This document shows positions 8,898 through 17,677 of a stretch of DNA of 64,000 nt, piece by piece. The notes beneath the pieces are model-generated. The model did no database searches, had not been told where the DNA came from, and saw only the letters and a list, made by a program, of their open reading frames with translations. Numbering within the stretch: position 1 is the first letter of the stretch; each line of letters opens with the position of its first letter. Both the position numbers and the translations under genes were made by a program. Origin of the DNA: Marinobacterium rhizophilum DSM 18822 (GTDB lineage Bacteria; Pseudomonadota; Gammaproteobacteria; Pseudomonadales; Balneatricaceae); the NCBI RefSeq assembly GCF_000378045.1, contig NZ_KB899094.1, positions 24,018-88,017 on the forward strand, in the 5' to 3' direction.

Positions 8898-8979
8898 TGG
8901 ATTGCATGACTCGCACGACACCGCAGTACAGCCAGGGCAAAAGGTCCACGGCCGCAGATCTTACGGAGGTGGCCTGATG
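8872..8979 (+). repeat. 28-bp direct repeat at the mgdC-mgdD junction enclosing a 26-codon ORF
   Basis: The end of mgdC (8872..8899, from CCGCAGATC through GGAGGTGGCCTGATG) recurs exactly at 8952..8979, where it supplies the ribosome site and start of mgdD. Between them a 26-codon frame (8897..8977) begins on the mgdC stop overlap (TGATG) and ends in ADLTEVA, the same last residues as mgdC, then overlaps the mgdD start in the same way. It looks like a partial duplication that preserved translational coupling. Confidence 0.85.
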
Positions 8980-9453
8980 ATCGCAACGAATGTAAGCGTG
9001 CGCGACGGGCTGGGCTGCTATCTGCTGACGGGGCCCGAGAGCGCCCAGGCCCTGGACGGTGCCGGACTGCCGGCACCGTCCCAGGTGATGAGTGCCCGAA
9101 TGGAGCAGGGCGCGCTGGTTGCCCGTACCGGACGCGACGAATTCATGGCAATCCTGCCGTTGGATCGCCGCGCGCCCGAAGGCGACTGGTGCTTTCGTCG
9201 CTTCGACCGGGTGCTGGCGATCGATGGGGACTGGGTCGGCGTGATGGCCCAGTTGTGCCAGTTCGATTTTCGCACGCTGCAGCCCGGTGACTGGCTGATG
9301 AGTTCGGTTGCCGGCGTCAGCTGCTGGCTTTACCGCGACGGGGAGGTGCTGCTGATCGGCTGCGATCCCGGCTACGGCGCCTACCTCAGTGAAACGATTC
9401 AAACCGTGGTCGAAGACCTCGGCACTGCTTACCTAACAGGAGGTGCATCATGA
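8977..9453 (+). CDS. mgdD: N-methylglutamate dehydrogenase subunit D (sarcosine oxidase gamma-like)
   Basis: The 158-aa product starting at [11 protein letters not shown] resembles the gamma subunit of sarcosine oxidase, a small folate-side subunit related to GcvT. It completes the beta-delta-alpha-gamma set. The ribosome site GGAGG lies within the duplicated 28-bp segment. Its stop overlaps the gmaS start (ATGA). Sequence conservation in this subunit is low, so the assignment leans on gene order. Confidence 0.75.
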   Translation: MIATNVSVRDGLGCYLLTGPESAQALDGAGLPAPSQVMSARMEQGALVARTGRDEFMAILPLDRRAPEGDWCFRRFDRVLAIDGDWVGVMAQLCQFDFRTLQPGDWLMSSVAGVSCWLYRDGEVLLIGCDPGYGAYLSETIQTVVEDLGTAYLTGGAS

Positions 9454-10784
9454 TGCCCGCAGAGATTGGAAAAATCATCACCGATACCAAGATCAAGTAC
9501 GTGCTGGCCCAGTTCGTCGACATTCATGGCGTTGCAAAAACCAAATCCGTACCGGCACGTAACCTGATGGATGTCGTGGAGAAGGGGGCGGGCTTTGCCG
9601 GTTTCGCGGTCTGGGGACTGGGCATGGAGCCCCACGGGCCCGACTTCCTGGCCCGTGGCGATCTCAGCACCCTGAGCGCCGTGCCCTGGCAGCCGGGCTA
9701 TGCCCGTATCGTCTGCGACGGTTATGTCAATGATGAGCCGCACCCTTACTGCAGCCGCGTGGTGCTGAAGCGCCAGCTGGCACGGCTGGAAAAGCGCGGC
9801 TGGACCCTGAACACCGGTCTTGAACCCGAGTTTTCGCTGTTCAGCCGCGGCCCCGACGGTGAACTGCTGCCGGTCGACAAGAGCGATACGCTGGACAAGC
9901 CCTGTTACGACTACAAGGGCCTGTCCCGTGCCAGCGAATTTCTCGAACAGCTGGTCGAGTCGCTGCAGGCGGTCGATTTCGACGTCTACCAGATCGACCA
10001 CGAGGATGCCAATGGCCAGTTCGAGATCAACTATACCTACAGCGATGCGCTGACCTCGGCCGACCGCTTCACGTTCGTGCGCATGGCCGCCGGCGAAATC
10101 GCCAACAAGCTGGGCATGGTCTGCTCCTTCATGCCCAAGCCCGCCTCGAATCGCCCCGGTAACGGCATGCACTACCACCTGTCGATCACCGACAGGGATG
10201 GCCGCAACCTGTTCAACGACGACAGCGACGCCAACGGCATGGGCCTGTCGAAACTGGCCTACCACTTCACCGCCGGCATTCTGGCCCATGCCCCGGCGCT
10301 CTGCGCCCTGGCGGCACCGACCGTGAACTCCTACAAGCGCCTTGTCGTAGGTGGCAGTACCTCCGGGGCGACCTGGGCGCCGGCCTACATCTGCTACGGC
10401 GACAACAACCGCTCGGCGATGGTGCGCATTCCCTACGGCCGGCTCGAGTTCCGTCTGCCGGATTCAGGCTGCAACCCGTACCTGGTGCATGCGGCACTGA
10501 TCGCTGCGGGTCTTGACGGCGTCGAGCGTGAACTGGACGCGGGCGAGCCGACCAACTTCAACCTCTATGGCAAGAGCCTCGAGGAGATTCAGGAGCTGGG
10601 CATCGGCATCTTGCCGCAGAACCTCGACCAGGCCCTGGATGCGCTCGAAGCGGACACGCTGTTCACCGACGCCATGGGGCCGGAGATCGTGTCGGAATTT
10701 ATCAAGGTCAAGCGGGCCGAGTGGATCGAGTACAGCCGCCATGTGTCGGACTGGGAACTCAATCGCTACGCCGAATTTTTCTAA
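9450..10784 (+). CDS. gmaS: Gamma-glutamylmethylamide synthetase (glutamine synthetase family)
   Basis: The 444-aa protein of the glutamine synthetase fold has an N-terminal beta-grasp (about residues 10-100) and a catalytic domain with NGMHYHLSI and [19 protein letters not shown]. GmaS ligates methylamine to glutamate using ATP, giving gamma-glutamylmethylamide. Its position between mgdABCD and mgsABC is diagnostic of the N-methylglutamate route; a plain glutamine synthetase role is less likely. Two adjacent ATG codons (9450, 9453) are possible starts after AGGAGG. Confidence 0.88.
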   Translation: MMPAEIGKIITDTKIKYVLAQFVDIHGVAKTKSVPARNLMDVVEKGAGFAGFAVWGLGMEPHGPDFLARGDLSTLSAVPWQPGYARIVCDGYVNDEPHPYCSRVVLKRQLARLEKRGWTLNTGLEPEFSLFSRGPDGELLPVDKSDTLDKPCYDYKGLSRASEFLEQLVESLQAVDFDVYQIDHEDANGQFEINYTYSDALTSADRFTFVRMAAGEIANKLGMVCSFMPKPASNRPGNGMHYHLSITDRDGRNLFNDDSDANGMGLSKLAYHFTAGILAHAPALCALAAPTVNSYKRLVVGGSTSGATWAPAYICYGDNNRSAMVRIPYGRLEFRLPDSGCNPYLVHAALIAAGLDGVERELDAGEPTNFNLYGKSLEEIQELGIGILPQNLDQALDALEADTLFTDAMGPEIVSEFIKVKRAEWIEYSRHVSDWELNRYAEFF

Positions 10785-10821
10785 TCGCGGTGCTGACAGT
10801 GTTTTTTCGAGGTAATCGACT

Positions 10822-11727
10822 ATGTGTGGAATCGTAGGACTCTATTTGAAGAACCCGGCGCTGGAAAGCCAGCTGGGTGAACTGTTCGCACCGATGCTGA
10901 TCGCCATGACCGACCGCGGTCCTGACAGCGCCGGCTTCGCCATCTACGGCGATGAGGTGGACGCGGGCTGGACCAAGCTGACGCTGCGTCACCCCGATGC
11001 TGATTTTGACTGGGAGGCGCTGGCTACCGCGGTGAAGACGTTGCTCAACGTCAACATCAGCTGGTTCCAGAATGCCAACGTGGCGGTTTTCAAGGTGGCC
11101 GCCGACGAAACACGGCTACGCACCTGGCTCGAGGCGCAGGCGCCCGAGGTGCTGATCCTGAGTGTTGGCCAGTCCATCGAGATCCTCAAGGAGGTTGGCC
11201 TGCCGGAGCAGATCGTCGACACCTTTAACCTGGCGGGCATGAAAGGCAGCCATATTATCGGCCATACCCGCATGGCGACCGAGTCGGCGGTGACCATGGA
11301 AGGCAGCCATCCGTTTTCCACCGGCATGGACCTGTGCCTGGTGCATAACGGGTCCCTGTCCAACCACAACCGCCTGCGCGATGTCCTCAAGCGTGAAGGC
11401 ATCGCCTTCCAGACAGAGAACGACTCCGAAGTGGCAGCCGGCTACCTGGCCTGGCGCCTGCGCAACGGTGACAGCCTGAAGCAGGCGCTGGAAAACGCGC
11501 TCAAGGATCTGGATGGTTTCTTCACCTTCACCATCGGTACCCGCGACGGCTTTGCCGTGATGCGCGACCCGATTGCCTGCAAGCCTGCGGTGCTGGCTGA
11601 AACCGACGACTACGTGGCGATGGCGTCCGAATACCAGGCGCTGACGACGCTGCCCGGCATCGAGAATGCCCGGGTATGGGAGCCGGAACCGGCGACCTTT
11701 TACATCTGGGAACGTGGCAGCCACTGA
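10822..11727 (+). CDS. mgsA: N-methylglutamate synthase subunit A (class II glutamine amidotransferase)
   Basis: The 301-aa protein begins MCGIVGLY, placing the N-terminal nucleophile Cys2 of class II amidotransferases directly after Met1. Further motifs are HTRMATESAV and LVHNGSLSNH. It corresponds to the amidotransferase portion of glutamate synthase and to GlxB/MgsA. In the pathway it releases methylamine from gamma-glutamylmethylamide (or ammonia from glutamine) for transfer to 2-oxoglutarate in the complex with MgsB and MgsC. Confidence 0.9.
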   Translation: MCGIVGLYLKNPALESQLGELFAPMLIAMTDRGPDSAGFAIYGDEVDAGWTKLTLRHPDADFDWEALATAVKTLLNVNISWFQNANVAVFKVAADETRLRTWLEAQAPEVLILSVGQSIEILKEVGLPEQIVDTFNLAGMKGSHIIGHTRMATESAVTMEGSHPFSTGMDLCLVHNGSLSNHNRLRDVLKREGIAFQTENDSEVAAGYLAWRLRNGDSLKQALENALKDLDGFFTFTIGTRDGFAVMRDPIACKPAVLAETDDYVAMASEYQALTTLPGIENARVWEPEPATFYIWERGSH

Positions 11728-11741
11728 GGGGAGAGAGAACG

Positions 11742-12425
11742 ATGAAAACAATTGATCTGACAAGCAGCACCGTACGCGACCTCAACCAGGCGCTGCACGA
11801 GCAGGCCCTGGAGTGCACCGAGCGTGAATGGGCGGTGACCAACCCCAAAGGACAGCACAACCTGGCGGTGGGCCTGGATCAGAAGCTGGCGGTCGATATT
11901 CATGGCCACGCCGGATATTTCTGCGCCGGCATGAACAAGAAGGCGCACATCGTGGTGCACGGCAACGCCGGCCAGGGTCTGGCCGAGAATATGATGTCCG
12001 GCACCGTGCGGGTGAAGGGCGATGCCTCCCAGGCGGCCGGTGCCACGGCCCAGGGCGGCCTGCTGGTGATCGAAGGCAATGCCGGCGCGCGTTGCGGCAT
12101 CTCGATGAAGGGCGTCGACATCGTCGTCAAGGGCAGCGTGGGTCACATGAGCTGTTTCATGGGCCAGTCCGGCTCCCTGGTGGTGTGTGGCGATGCCGGC
12201 GAGGCGCTGGGCGACTCCCTTTACGAGGTACATATCTACGTCAAGGGCGAGGTGAAGTCCCTCGGTGCCGACTGCATCGAGAAAGACATGCGTGCCGAGC
12301 ATATCGAAGAGCTGAGCGGCCTGCTGAACCGCGCCGGTGTCGACGAGGATCCGGCGGCGTTTCGTCGCTACGGCTCCGCGCGCCAGCTGTATACGTTCAA
12401 GGTCGACAATGCATCTGCTTACTGA
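11742..12425 (+). CDS. mgsB: N-methylglutamate synthase subunit B (GXGXG domain)
   Basis: The 227-aa product starts at MKTIDLTSST, 14 bases after mgsA, preceded by GGGGAGAGAG. It is made of repeated G-rich strands (HGNAGQGLAENM, GNAGARCGISMKG, GDAGEALGDSLYEVHIYVKG), the right-handed helix of the glutamate synthase C-terminal GXGXG domain. It is expected to be a structural or channelling subunit of N-methylglutamate synthase. Confidence 0.9.
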   Translation: MKTIDLTSSTVRDLNQALHEQALECTEREWAVTNPKGQHNLAVGLDQKLAVDIHGHAGYFCAGMNKKAHIVVHGNAGQGLAENMMSGTVRVKGDASQAAGATAQGGLLVIEGNAGARCGISMKGVDIVVKGSVGHMSCFMGQSGSLVVCGDAGEALGDSLYEVHIYVKGEVKSLGADCIEKDMRAEHIEELSGLLNRAGVDEDPAAFRRYGSARQLYTFKVDNASAY

Positions 12426-12501
12426 ACAACGGGCTGAGAAAGCGACCTGCGTTGCCAGCGCTTTTACAGCCCGTTGATTTTGCATGATTGAGGATTTGGA
12501 T

Positions 12502-13830
12502 ATGAGCAATGACAACAGCGTAAAAACCGGCCTGCGTGAATCGGCAACCTTTGATCGCAACACCATGGCGGAGATTCGCCGTGCCGCCGACACCGGCATC
12601 TATGACATCCGCGGCTTTGGCGCCAAGCGCAAGCTGCCCCATTTCGACGACCTGCTGTTCCTGGGTGCCAGCATGTCGCGCTACCCGCTGGAAGGCTACC
12701 GCGAGAAGTGCAACACCTCGGTGACCCTGGGTGATCGTTTCGCCAAGAAGCCCATCGTGCTGGATATTCCGGTGACCATCGCCGGCATGAGCTTTGGTGC
12801 ACTCTCGGCCAATGCCAAGGAAGCCCTGGGCCGTGGTGCCTCGATCGCCGGCACGTCCACCACCACCGGTGACGGCGGCATGACGCCGGAGGAGCGCGGC
12901 CAGTCGAAAAAGCTGGTGTACCAGTACCTGCCATCGCGTTACGGCATGAACCCGGATGACCTGCGCAAGGCCGACGCCATCGAAGTGGTGCTGGGGCAGG
13001 GCGCCAAGCCCGGCGGCGGCGGCATGCTGCTGGGTCAGAAAATCACTGACCGCGTGGCCCAGATGCGCAACCTGCCCAAGGGTATCGATCAGCGCTCTGC
13101 CTGCCGCCACCCGGACTGGACCGGTCCCGATGACTTGGCGATCAAGATCCAGGAACTGCGCGAGATCACCGACTGGCAGGTGCCGATCTACATCAAGGTC
13201 GGTGCAACCCGAACCTACTACGACGTCAAGCTGGCGGTGAAGGCCGGTGCCGATGTCATCGTCGTCGACGGCATGCAGGGCGGTACCGCGGCGACCCAGG
13301 ACGTTTTTATCGAGCACGTCGGCATTCCGACCCTGGCGGCCATTCCGCAGGCCGTGCAGGCGCTGAAGGAAATGGGCATGCACCGCAAGGTGCAGCTGAT
13401 TGTCTCCGGCGGCATCCGTAACGGTGCCGATGTCGCCAAGTGCATGGCGCTGGGTGCTGATGCCGTGGCCATCGGAACCGCCGCCCTGGTCGCGCTGGGC
13501 TGCAACGACCCTAGATGGGACGAGGAGTACCAGAAGCTCGGTTCGGCTGCCGGTTTCTACGACGACTACCAGGAAGGCAAGGACCCGGCCGGTATCTCGA
13601 CCCAGGATCCCGAACTCATGAAGCGGCTCGATCCGGTGGAGGGCGGTCGCCGCCTGGCCAACTACCTGCGCGTGCTGACGCTCGAAGCCCAGACCCTGGC
13701 ACGGGCGTGCGGCAAGAACGATCTGCGCAACCTGGAGCCGGAGGACCTGGTGGCCCTGACGGTTGAATCCGCCGCCATGGCACGGGTCCCGCTGGCGGGC
13801 ACGAGCTGGATTCCCGGCCAGTCATTCTGA
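12502..13830 (+). CDS. mgsC: N-methylglutamate synthase subunit C (glutamate synthase catalytic domain)
   Basis: The 442-aa protein matches the FMN-binding barrel of glutamate synthase: [20 protein letters not shown] near residue 95, [10 protein letters not shown], and the phosphate-binding segment [20 protein letters not shown] near residue 305. ATG 12502 is chosen over ATG 12484 because GAGG precedes it at good spacing. It joins methylamine to 2-oxoglutarate and reduces the imine to N-methylglutamate. With mgsA and mgsB it forms the split form of glutamate synthase known from methylamine users. Confidence 0.9.
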   Translation: MSNDNSVKTGLRESATFDRNTMAEIRRAADTGIYDIRGFGAKRKLPHFDDLLFLGASMSRYPLEGYREKCNTSVTLGDRFAKKPIVLDIPVTIAGMSFGALSANAKEALGRGASIAGTSTTTGDGGMTPEERGQSKKLVYQYLPSRYGMNPDDLRKADAIEVVLGQGAKPGGGGMLLGQKITDRVAQMRNLPKGIDQRSACRHPDWTGPDDLAIKIQELREITDWQVPIYIKVGATRTYYDVKLAVKAGADVIVVDGMQGGTAATQDVFIEHVGIPTLAAIPQAVQALKEMGMHRKVQLIVSGGIRNGADVAKCMALGADAVAIGTAALVALGCNDPRWDEEYQKLGSAAGFYDDYQEGKDPAGISTQDPELMKRLDPVEGGRRLANYLRVLTLEAQTLARACGKNDLRNLEPEDLVALTVESAAMARVPLAGTSWIPGQSF

Positions 13831-13840
13831 GGAGCCAGAG

Positions 13841-14725
13841 ATGAATCAGCAGCTGAATATTGACGACAAACGGATCGATGGCAAGGCAGTCGCGGCGCAG
13901 TTGCGCCGCGATATTGCCGGCCAGGTCCGCGCCCGGCGCGAGGCTGGGCTTGCACCACCGGGACTCGCGGTGGTGCTGGTCGGGGAAGACCCGGCTTCAA
14001 AGGTCTACGTCGGCAGCAAGGTCAAGGCCTGCGCCGAGGCCGGCTTTGTTTCAAAGACCTATCGTCTGGAAGCCGACACCGGTGAGGCAGAATTGCTGGC
14101 ACTGATCGATGGGCTCAATGCCGATGCCGAGATTCACGGTATTCTGGTGCAATTGCCGCTGCCACCGCAGATCGATGTGCAGGCGGTGATCGAGCGCATC
14201 GATCCGGCCAAGGATGTGGATGGCTTCCATCCCTACAACCTGGGCCGCCTGGCCGGCAAGGCGCCGACGCTGCGGCCCTGTACGCCCTATGGCTGCATGC
14301 GCCTGCTGAAAAATGCCGGCGTGGACTGCGTTGGCAAGAAGGCGGTGGTGATCGGGGCGTCGAACATCGTCGGCCGGCCAGTGGCGCTGGAGCTGCTGCT
14401 TGAGCGCGCCACTGTCACCGTCTGTCACAGCAAGACGGTCAATCTGGCCGATGAGGTGGCCCAGGCCGATATCGTCATTGCGGCGGTGGGTATTCCGGGC
14501 TTTATCAAGGGCAAGTGGATAAAGCCCGGCGCGGTGGTGATCGACGTGGGCATCAACCGTCTTGAGAGTGGCAAGCTGGCAGGGGATGTCGAGTACGACA
14601 GCGCGCAGCTCAGGGCGTCGAAGATCACCCCGGTACCCGGCGGCGTCGGGCCCATGACCATCGCCTGCCTGCTGCAGAACACGCTGGAGGCCTGCGAAGC
14701 GGTGGAAGCGTCGTTGTTGCACTGA
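13841..14725 (+). CDS. folD: Methylenetetrahydrofolate dehydrogenase/cyclohydrolase
   Basis: The 294-aa protein has the FolD catalytic lysine region ([16 protein letters not shown]), the NADP site [19 protein letters not shown] near residue 170, and the C-terminal [13 protein letters not shown]. It converts 5,10-methylene-tetrahydrofolate through methenyl to 10-formyl-tetrahydrofolate, the PurU substrate. As last gene of the run (ribosome site GAGGAG, 10 bases after mgsC) it links N-methylglutamate oxidation to formate. Another housekeeping folD probably exists elsewhere, which cannot be checked here. Confidence 0.95.
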   Translation: MNQQLNIDDKRIDGKAVAAQLRRDIAGQVRARREAGLAPPGLAVVLVGEDPASKVYVGSKVKACAEAGFVSKTYRLEADTGEAELLALIDGLNADAEIHGILVQLPLPPQIDVQAVIERIDPAKDVDGFHPYNLGRLAGKAPTLRPCTPYGCMRLLKNAGVDCVGKKAVVIGASNIVGRPVALELLLERATVTVCHSKTVNLADEVAQADIVIAAVGIPGFIKGKWIKPGAVVIDVGINRLESGKLAGDVEYDSAQLRASKITPVPGGVGPMTIACLLQNTLEACEAVEASLLH

Positions 14726-14744
14726 GCAAATGCTGCACTGAGCA

Positions 14745-14779
14745 AAGCCGCCCCCCGAAGATCCGGTGGGCGGCTTTTC
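14745..14779 (+). terminator. Rho-independent terminator after folD
   Basis: AAGCCGCCC pairs with GGGCGGCTTTT; the stem starts about 20 bases after the folD stop and ends in TTTTCTGTT. It closes the methylamine operon. Confidence 0.85.
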
Positions 14780-14878
14780 TGTTGCAGCGCCGATTTTCAG
14801 GCAAGCCCGGCGGCGTAACACCATCGGTGCCGGCGACATTCTCGGTGCTGAACAGAGGCCCCATGATGGGTTACACGT

Positions 14879-15120
14879 CGCACGGGCGGCATCAGGCGCT
14901 GATATGCAGTGCCCAGGCGTCGTTCCACCCATCCTGCCTGATGTGAGCGGTTGTCCGGGTTAGCACGACATCAGGTGCAGAAACCGTACGATGGGCTACA
15001 GGCCGCACGGGCGGCATCGGGCGCTGATATTCACTGCCCAGGCGTCGTTCCACCCATCCTGCCTGTGTGCGCGGATTTCCGGGTTAGCGCGACATCAGGT
15101 GCAGAAACCGTAGGATGGGA
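14879..15120. repeat. Two tandem copies of a ~125-bp repeat
   Basis: CGCACGGGCGGCATC begins at 14879 and again at 15004. The shared text includes CCCAGGCGTCGTTCCACCC, ATCAGGTGCAGAAACCGTA and GGATGGG. The motif GTAGGATGGG and a nearby CGTAGCCCATCAATG relate it to the tandem repeats at 63625-64000. No gene is visible in 14780-15224. Confidence 0.85.
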
Positions 15121-15224
15121 GAAGCGATGACGCTGGTGCCGCTTGAGGTTTTCGCGGAATGTGCGCATCGCGTAGCCCATCAATGTCGCCAGTTTTAGTG
15201 CAGGTTCGCTACCCGAACAAACGG

Positions 15225-15260
15225 AAAAACCGCACGCCGGGTGGCCGGCGTGCGGTTTTT
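15225..15260 (-). terminator. Terminator downstream of the amt-microprotein genes
   Basis: AAAAACCGCACGCCGG pairs with CCGGCGTGCGGTTTTT. The strong stem is flanked by A and T runs, so it can stop transcription from both sides. It lies 17 bases past the microprotein stop on the minus strand. Confidence 0.88.
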
Positions 15261-15277
15261 GTTAGCGGGGCCGGCCC

Positions 15278-15442
15278 CTATTTATGCTGCTTGAATGCTT
15301 CGTTTTCGTGCTTGATGATCGAGCGGATCAGCCCGACCACGATCACCGTGGCGCCGGCGACGAAGAGTCCCAGGGCCATTGGGTTGTCGGCGAAAGTGAA
15401 GTAGGCGCTGACGTTTTCCCAGGTGGTAATGGAGGTTCCCAT
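15278..15442 (-). CDS. 54-aa Amt-associated membrane microprotein (second copy)
   Basis: The protein starts MGTSITTWENVSAYFTFAD, has one hydrophobic stretch at about residues 22-40 and ends in the charged tail KHENEAFKQHK. It follows amt with a 2-base gap, so translation is probably coupled. It is clearly homologous to the 55-aa product at 1043..1210, including SAYFTFAD and the C-terminal HE..F..HK pattern. It probably interacts with the transporter; no family name is known to me. Confidence 0.85.
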   Translation of the reverse strand: MGTSITTWENVSAYFTFADNPMALGLFVAGATVIVVGLIRSIIKHENEAFKQHK

Positions 15443-15444
15443 GA

Positions 15445-16812
15445 TCAGGCTCCCTGCAGTTCAGTGTTGGCCAGTTTGTTCGGCACGTCGCTGGCGGCAA
15501 TCGCCGGGACGCCCGCTTCCGGGTAAGGCTTGGCAAGGATCTCGACTTCGTCGATGCCGAGCTCTTCGCACTTCTCAGGTACCCGCAGCATGTTGAGCTT
15601 CTTCAGCAGCAGCGACAATCCGTAGCCCGGCAGGAAGCCGAGCGCAATCATCACGCCGGCAGAGGTCAGCTGGCCCATGAAGCTGATCGGCGGCAAGCCG
15701 TTGACGTTGGGTGTACCGGCGGCGAACACGCCGACCAGAATCACGGCAACAACACCGGTGAATCCGTGCACGGCGACCGCACCAACGGCATCGTCAATAC
15801 CGAGGTTTTCCAGCAGTTTGGCGAAGTAGACTGCGGCGACACCCATGCAGGTGGCGATGATGAACGCCAGCCCCGGGTCGTACAGATCCAGGCCCGCGGC
15901 CACGGAGATGATGCCGACCAGGCCGCCGGACATGGTCCAGAACGGGTCGCGGGTGGCAACGTAGCAGCCGATGATGCCGCCGGAAAAGCCCATCAGGGTA
16001 TTGAAGGCAAACGCGGACAGGTTGGTCGGGTTACCGTAGATGGTGGTCCAGCCGGTGTCGCCGCCGTTGAAGATGATGCAGCCACCGAGAAAGCCGAAGA
16101 AGCCGACGATGATCAGCATCAGTCCGATCAGGGTCATCGGCAGGCTGTGCGGCGAGATGGTCTGCGCCACGCCGTCGATAAACTTGCCTTTGCGCGCACC
16201 CAGGTTGAGCAGAACGCCAAGGGTGAAGAAACCGGCAATGGCATGCACCACACCGGACGCGCCCACGTCGTGGTACCCAAGCTTAGTCAGCAGCCAGCCA
16301 TCAGGATGCCAGCCCCAGGCCCCGCCCAGAATCCAGACCCCGCTGCCGAGTACGATGGTCAGGATAAGGAAAGCGCTGACGCGAATACGCTCGATCACGG
16401 CGCCCGACAGAATCGAGCCGGTGGTGGCACCAAAGAGTGCAAAGGCGGCCCAGAACACGCCGGTGCCCAGGTCCTTGGCATCGGGGCCCATGCTCTGCGA
16501 CCAGGGCAGTGCGGCCGACGCCTCGGCGGGAATGAATCCGCCCGGGAAGGCGTTGTAGATCCACCAGCCGAACAGGTAGAAGGTTGGGATGATCACCACC
16601 AGGGCGAGAATGTTCTTGATGCCGGCGGCCAGCGCGTTCTTGCTGCGCGAAGCACCCATCTCGTAGGCCAGGAAGCCTGCGTGAATCAGGAACATAATGG
16701 CGGTACACCACCAGTAGAACACTTCCATGTTCATGGACTGGTGCATTTCGAAAATCGCTTGCTGGGCATCAAGCGCTGCCTGCAAGGACTCCAGGGTTGG
16801 CGTTTCAGACAT
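15445..16812 (-). CDS. amt: Ammonium transporter Amt
   Basis: The complete 455-aa Amt begins with a soluble N-terminus (MSETPTLESLQAALDAQQA) before about 11 membrane helices. The twin pore histidines appear in GVVHAIAGFFTLG and VAVHGFTGVV; FWAAFALFGATTGS and NGGDTGWTTIYGNP are further family segments. It is transcribed after eutB and eutC, so it may recapture ammonium that leaks during ethanolamine deamination or help balance nitrogen. It is paralogous to the partial Amt at 1..960, and both carry the same downstream microprotein. Confidence 0.96.
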   Translation of the reverse strand: MSETPTLESLQAALDAQQAIFEMHQSMNMEVFYWWCTAIMFLIHAGFLAYEMGASRSKNALAAGIKNILALVVIIPTFYLFGWWIYNAFPGGFIPAEASAALPWSQSMGPDAKDLGTGVFWAAFALFGATTGSILSGAVIERIRVSAFLILTIVLGSGVWILGGAWGWHPDGWLLTKLGYHDVGASGVVHAIAGFFTLGVLLNLGARKGKFIDGVAQTISPHSLPMTLIGLMLIIVGFFGFLGGCIIFNGGDTGWTTIYGNPTNLSAFAFNTLMGFSGGIIGCYVATRDPFWTMSGGLVGIISVAAGLDLYDPGLAFIIATCMGVAAVYFAKLLENLGIDDAVGAVAVHGFTGVVAVILVGVFAAGTPNVNGLPPISFMGQLTSAGVMIALGFLPGYGLSLLLKKLNMLRVPEKCEELGIDEVEILAKPYPEAGVPAIAASDVPNKLANTELQGA

Positions 16813-16828
16813 GGTTGTTTCCTCGTCT

Positions 16829-17677
16829 TTAGCAGTGGGAAAGGTTGGGGAGCAGAAAATTAGTGGCGGCTTTTGCGCCTTCGATAACAGGGTCTTGCGA
16901 GCGGTCTTTGAGCTGTACGCCGGAGAGCCGGCGCTGGCGTGATTCCTTGAGCAGCAAGGTCAGTTTGTGCACCGCATCGCCGTAGATCAGCCCTGCCTTG
17001 CGTACATTGGATATGCAGTTGCGGCTGGCGTCGGTCAGTCCGACACGCGGCGCCCAGGTCATGTAGAGCCCCAGGCTGTCGGGCGAACTCAGGCCCGGCC
17101 GCTCGCCCACCAGGACCAGGGTGGTACGGGCATTGAGCAGTTCGCCCACCTCATCGCCGACAGCAACCCGGCCCTGGCGCACGACGGTCAGCGGTGCGAC
17201 GCTCCACTCTTCGCTGTCATGTTTGAGTGCGCTCAGCAGTGCGGTGAGAAATGGCAGGGTGTTTTCGCTGATTGCGCGGGAAGACAGGCCATCGACAATC
17301 GCGATCGACAGGTCGAACCCGCTCGAGAGACTGGAGGCGCAGTCACGCAGGGCTTCGGCCGAGGTTTCATCCAGCCTGCGCCCAAGGTCAGGGCGTTGCA
17401 GGTAGGTGGGGCGATCTGGCGCTCGGCTATGCACCTGGAGTGTTTCGCCCAGGTTATAGGCCTGGGCCAGCGGCGCGAGCTGTGCCTCCAGCGCTGCCGT
17501 GTCCAGTGCCTGGTGTACTGCATCCTGGGCCTGGGCATGGGCCAGCTGGAAGTCAAGCAGGGCGGCGGTGGGAAGACTCACCCCGGCCCGCCCCAGGCCG
17601 ATGCGCGCATCGGTATGGACGCGCAGTGCCTGCCACGCATTGGCGGTAACGAACCCGGCCTGTTTTCGCTGGCTCAT
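16829..17677 (-). CDS. eutC: Ethanolamine ammonia-lyase small subunit
   Basis: The 282-aa product overlaps the eutB stop by 4 bases (ATGA). Motifs of the light chain are LTANAWQALRVHTDARIGLG-like text near the N-terminus (FVTANAWQALRVHTDARIG), FQLAHAQAQDAVH, and VLVGERPGLSSPDSLGLYMT near residue 190. With EutB it forms the adenosylcobalamin-dependent enzyme that splits ethanolamine into acetaldehyde and ammonia. No bacterial microcompartment genes are nearby, so catabolism appears to be cytosolic. Confidence 0.95.
   Translation of the reverse strand: MSQRKQAGFVTANAWQALRVHTDARIGLGRAGVSLPTAALLDFQLAHAQAQDAVHQALDTAALEAQLAPLAQAYNLGETLQVHSRAPDRPTYLQRPDLGRRLDETSAEALRDCASSLSSGFDLSIAIVDGLSSRAISENTLPFLTALLSALKHDSEEWSVAPLTVVRQGRVAVGDEVGELLNARTTLVLVGERPGLSSPDSLGLYMTWAPRVGLTDASRNCISNVRKAGLIYGDAVHKLTLLLKESRQRRLSGVQLKDRSQDPVIEGAKAATNFLLPNLSHC

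Noticed and set aside
12484..12502. Upstream ATG as mgsC start
   Set aside because: No ribosome site before 12484, whereas GAGG is well placed before 12502.
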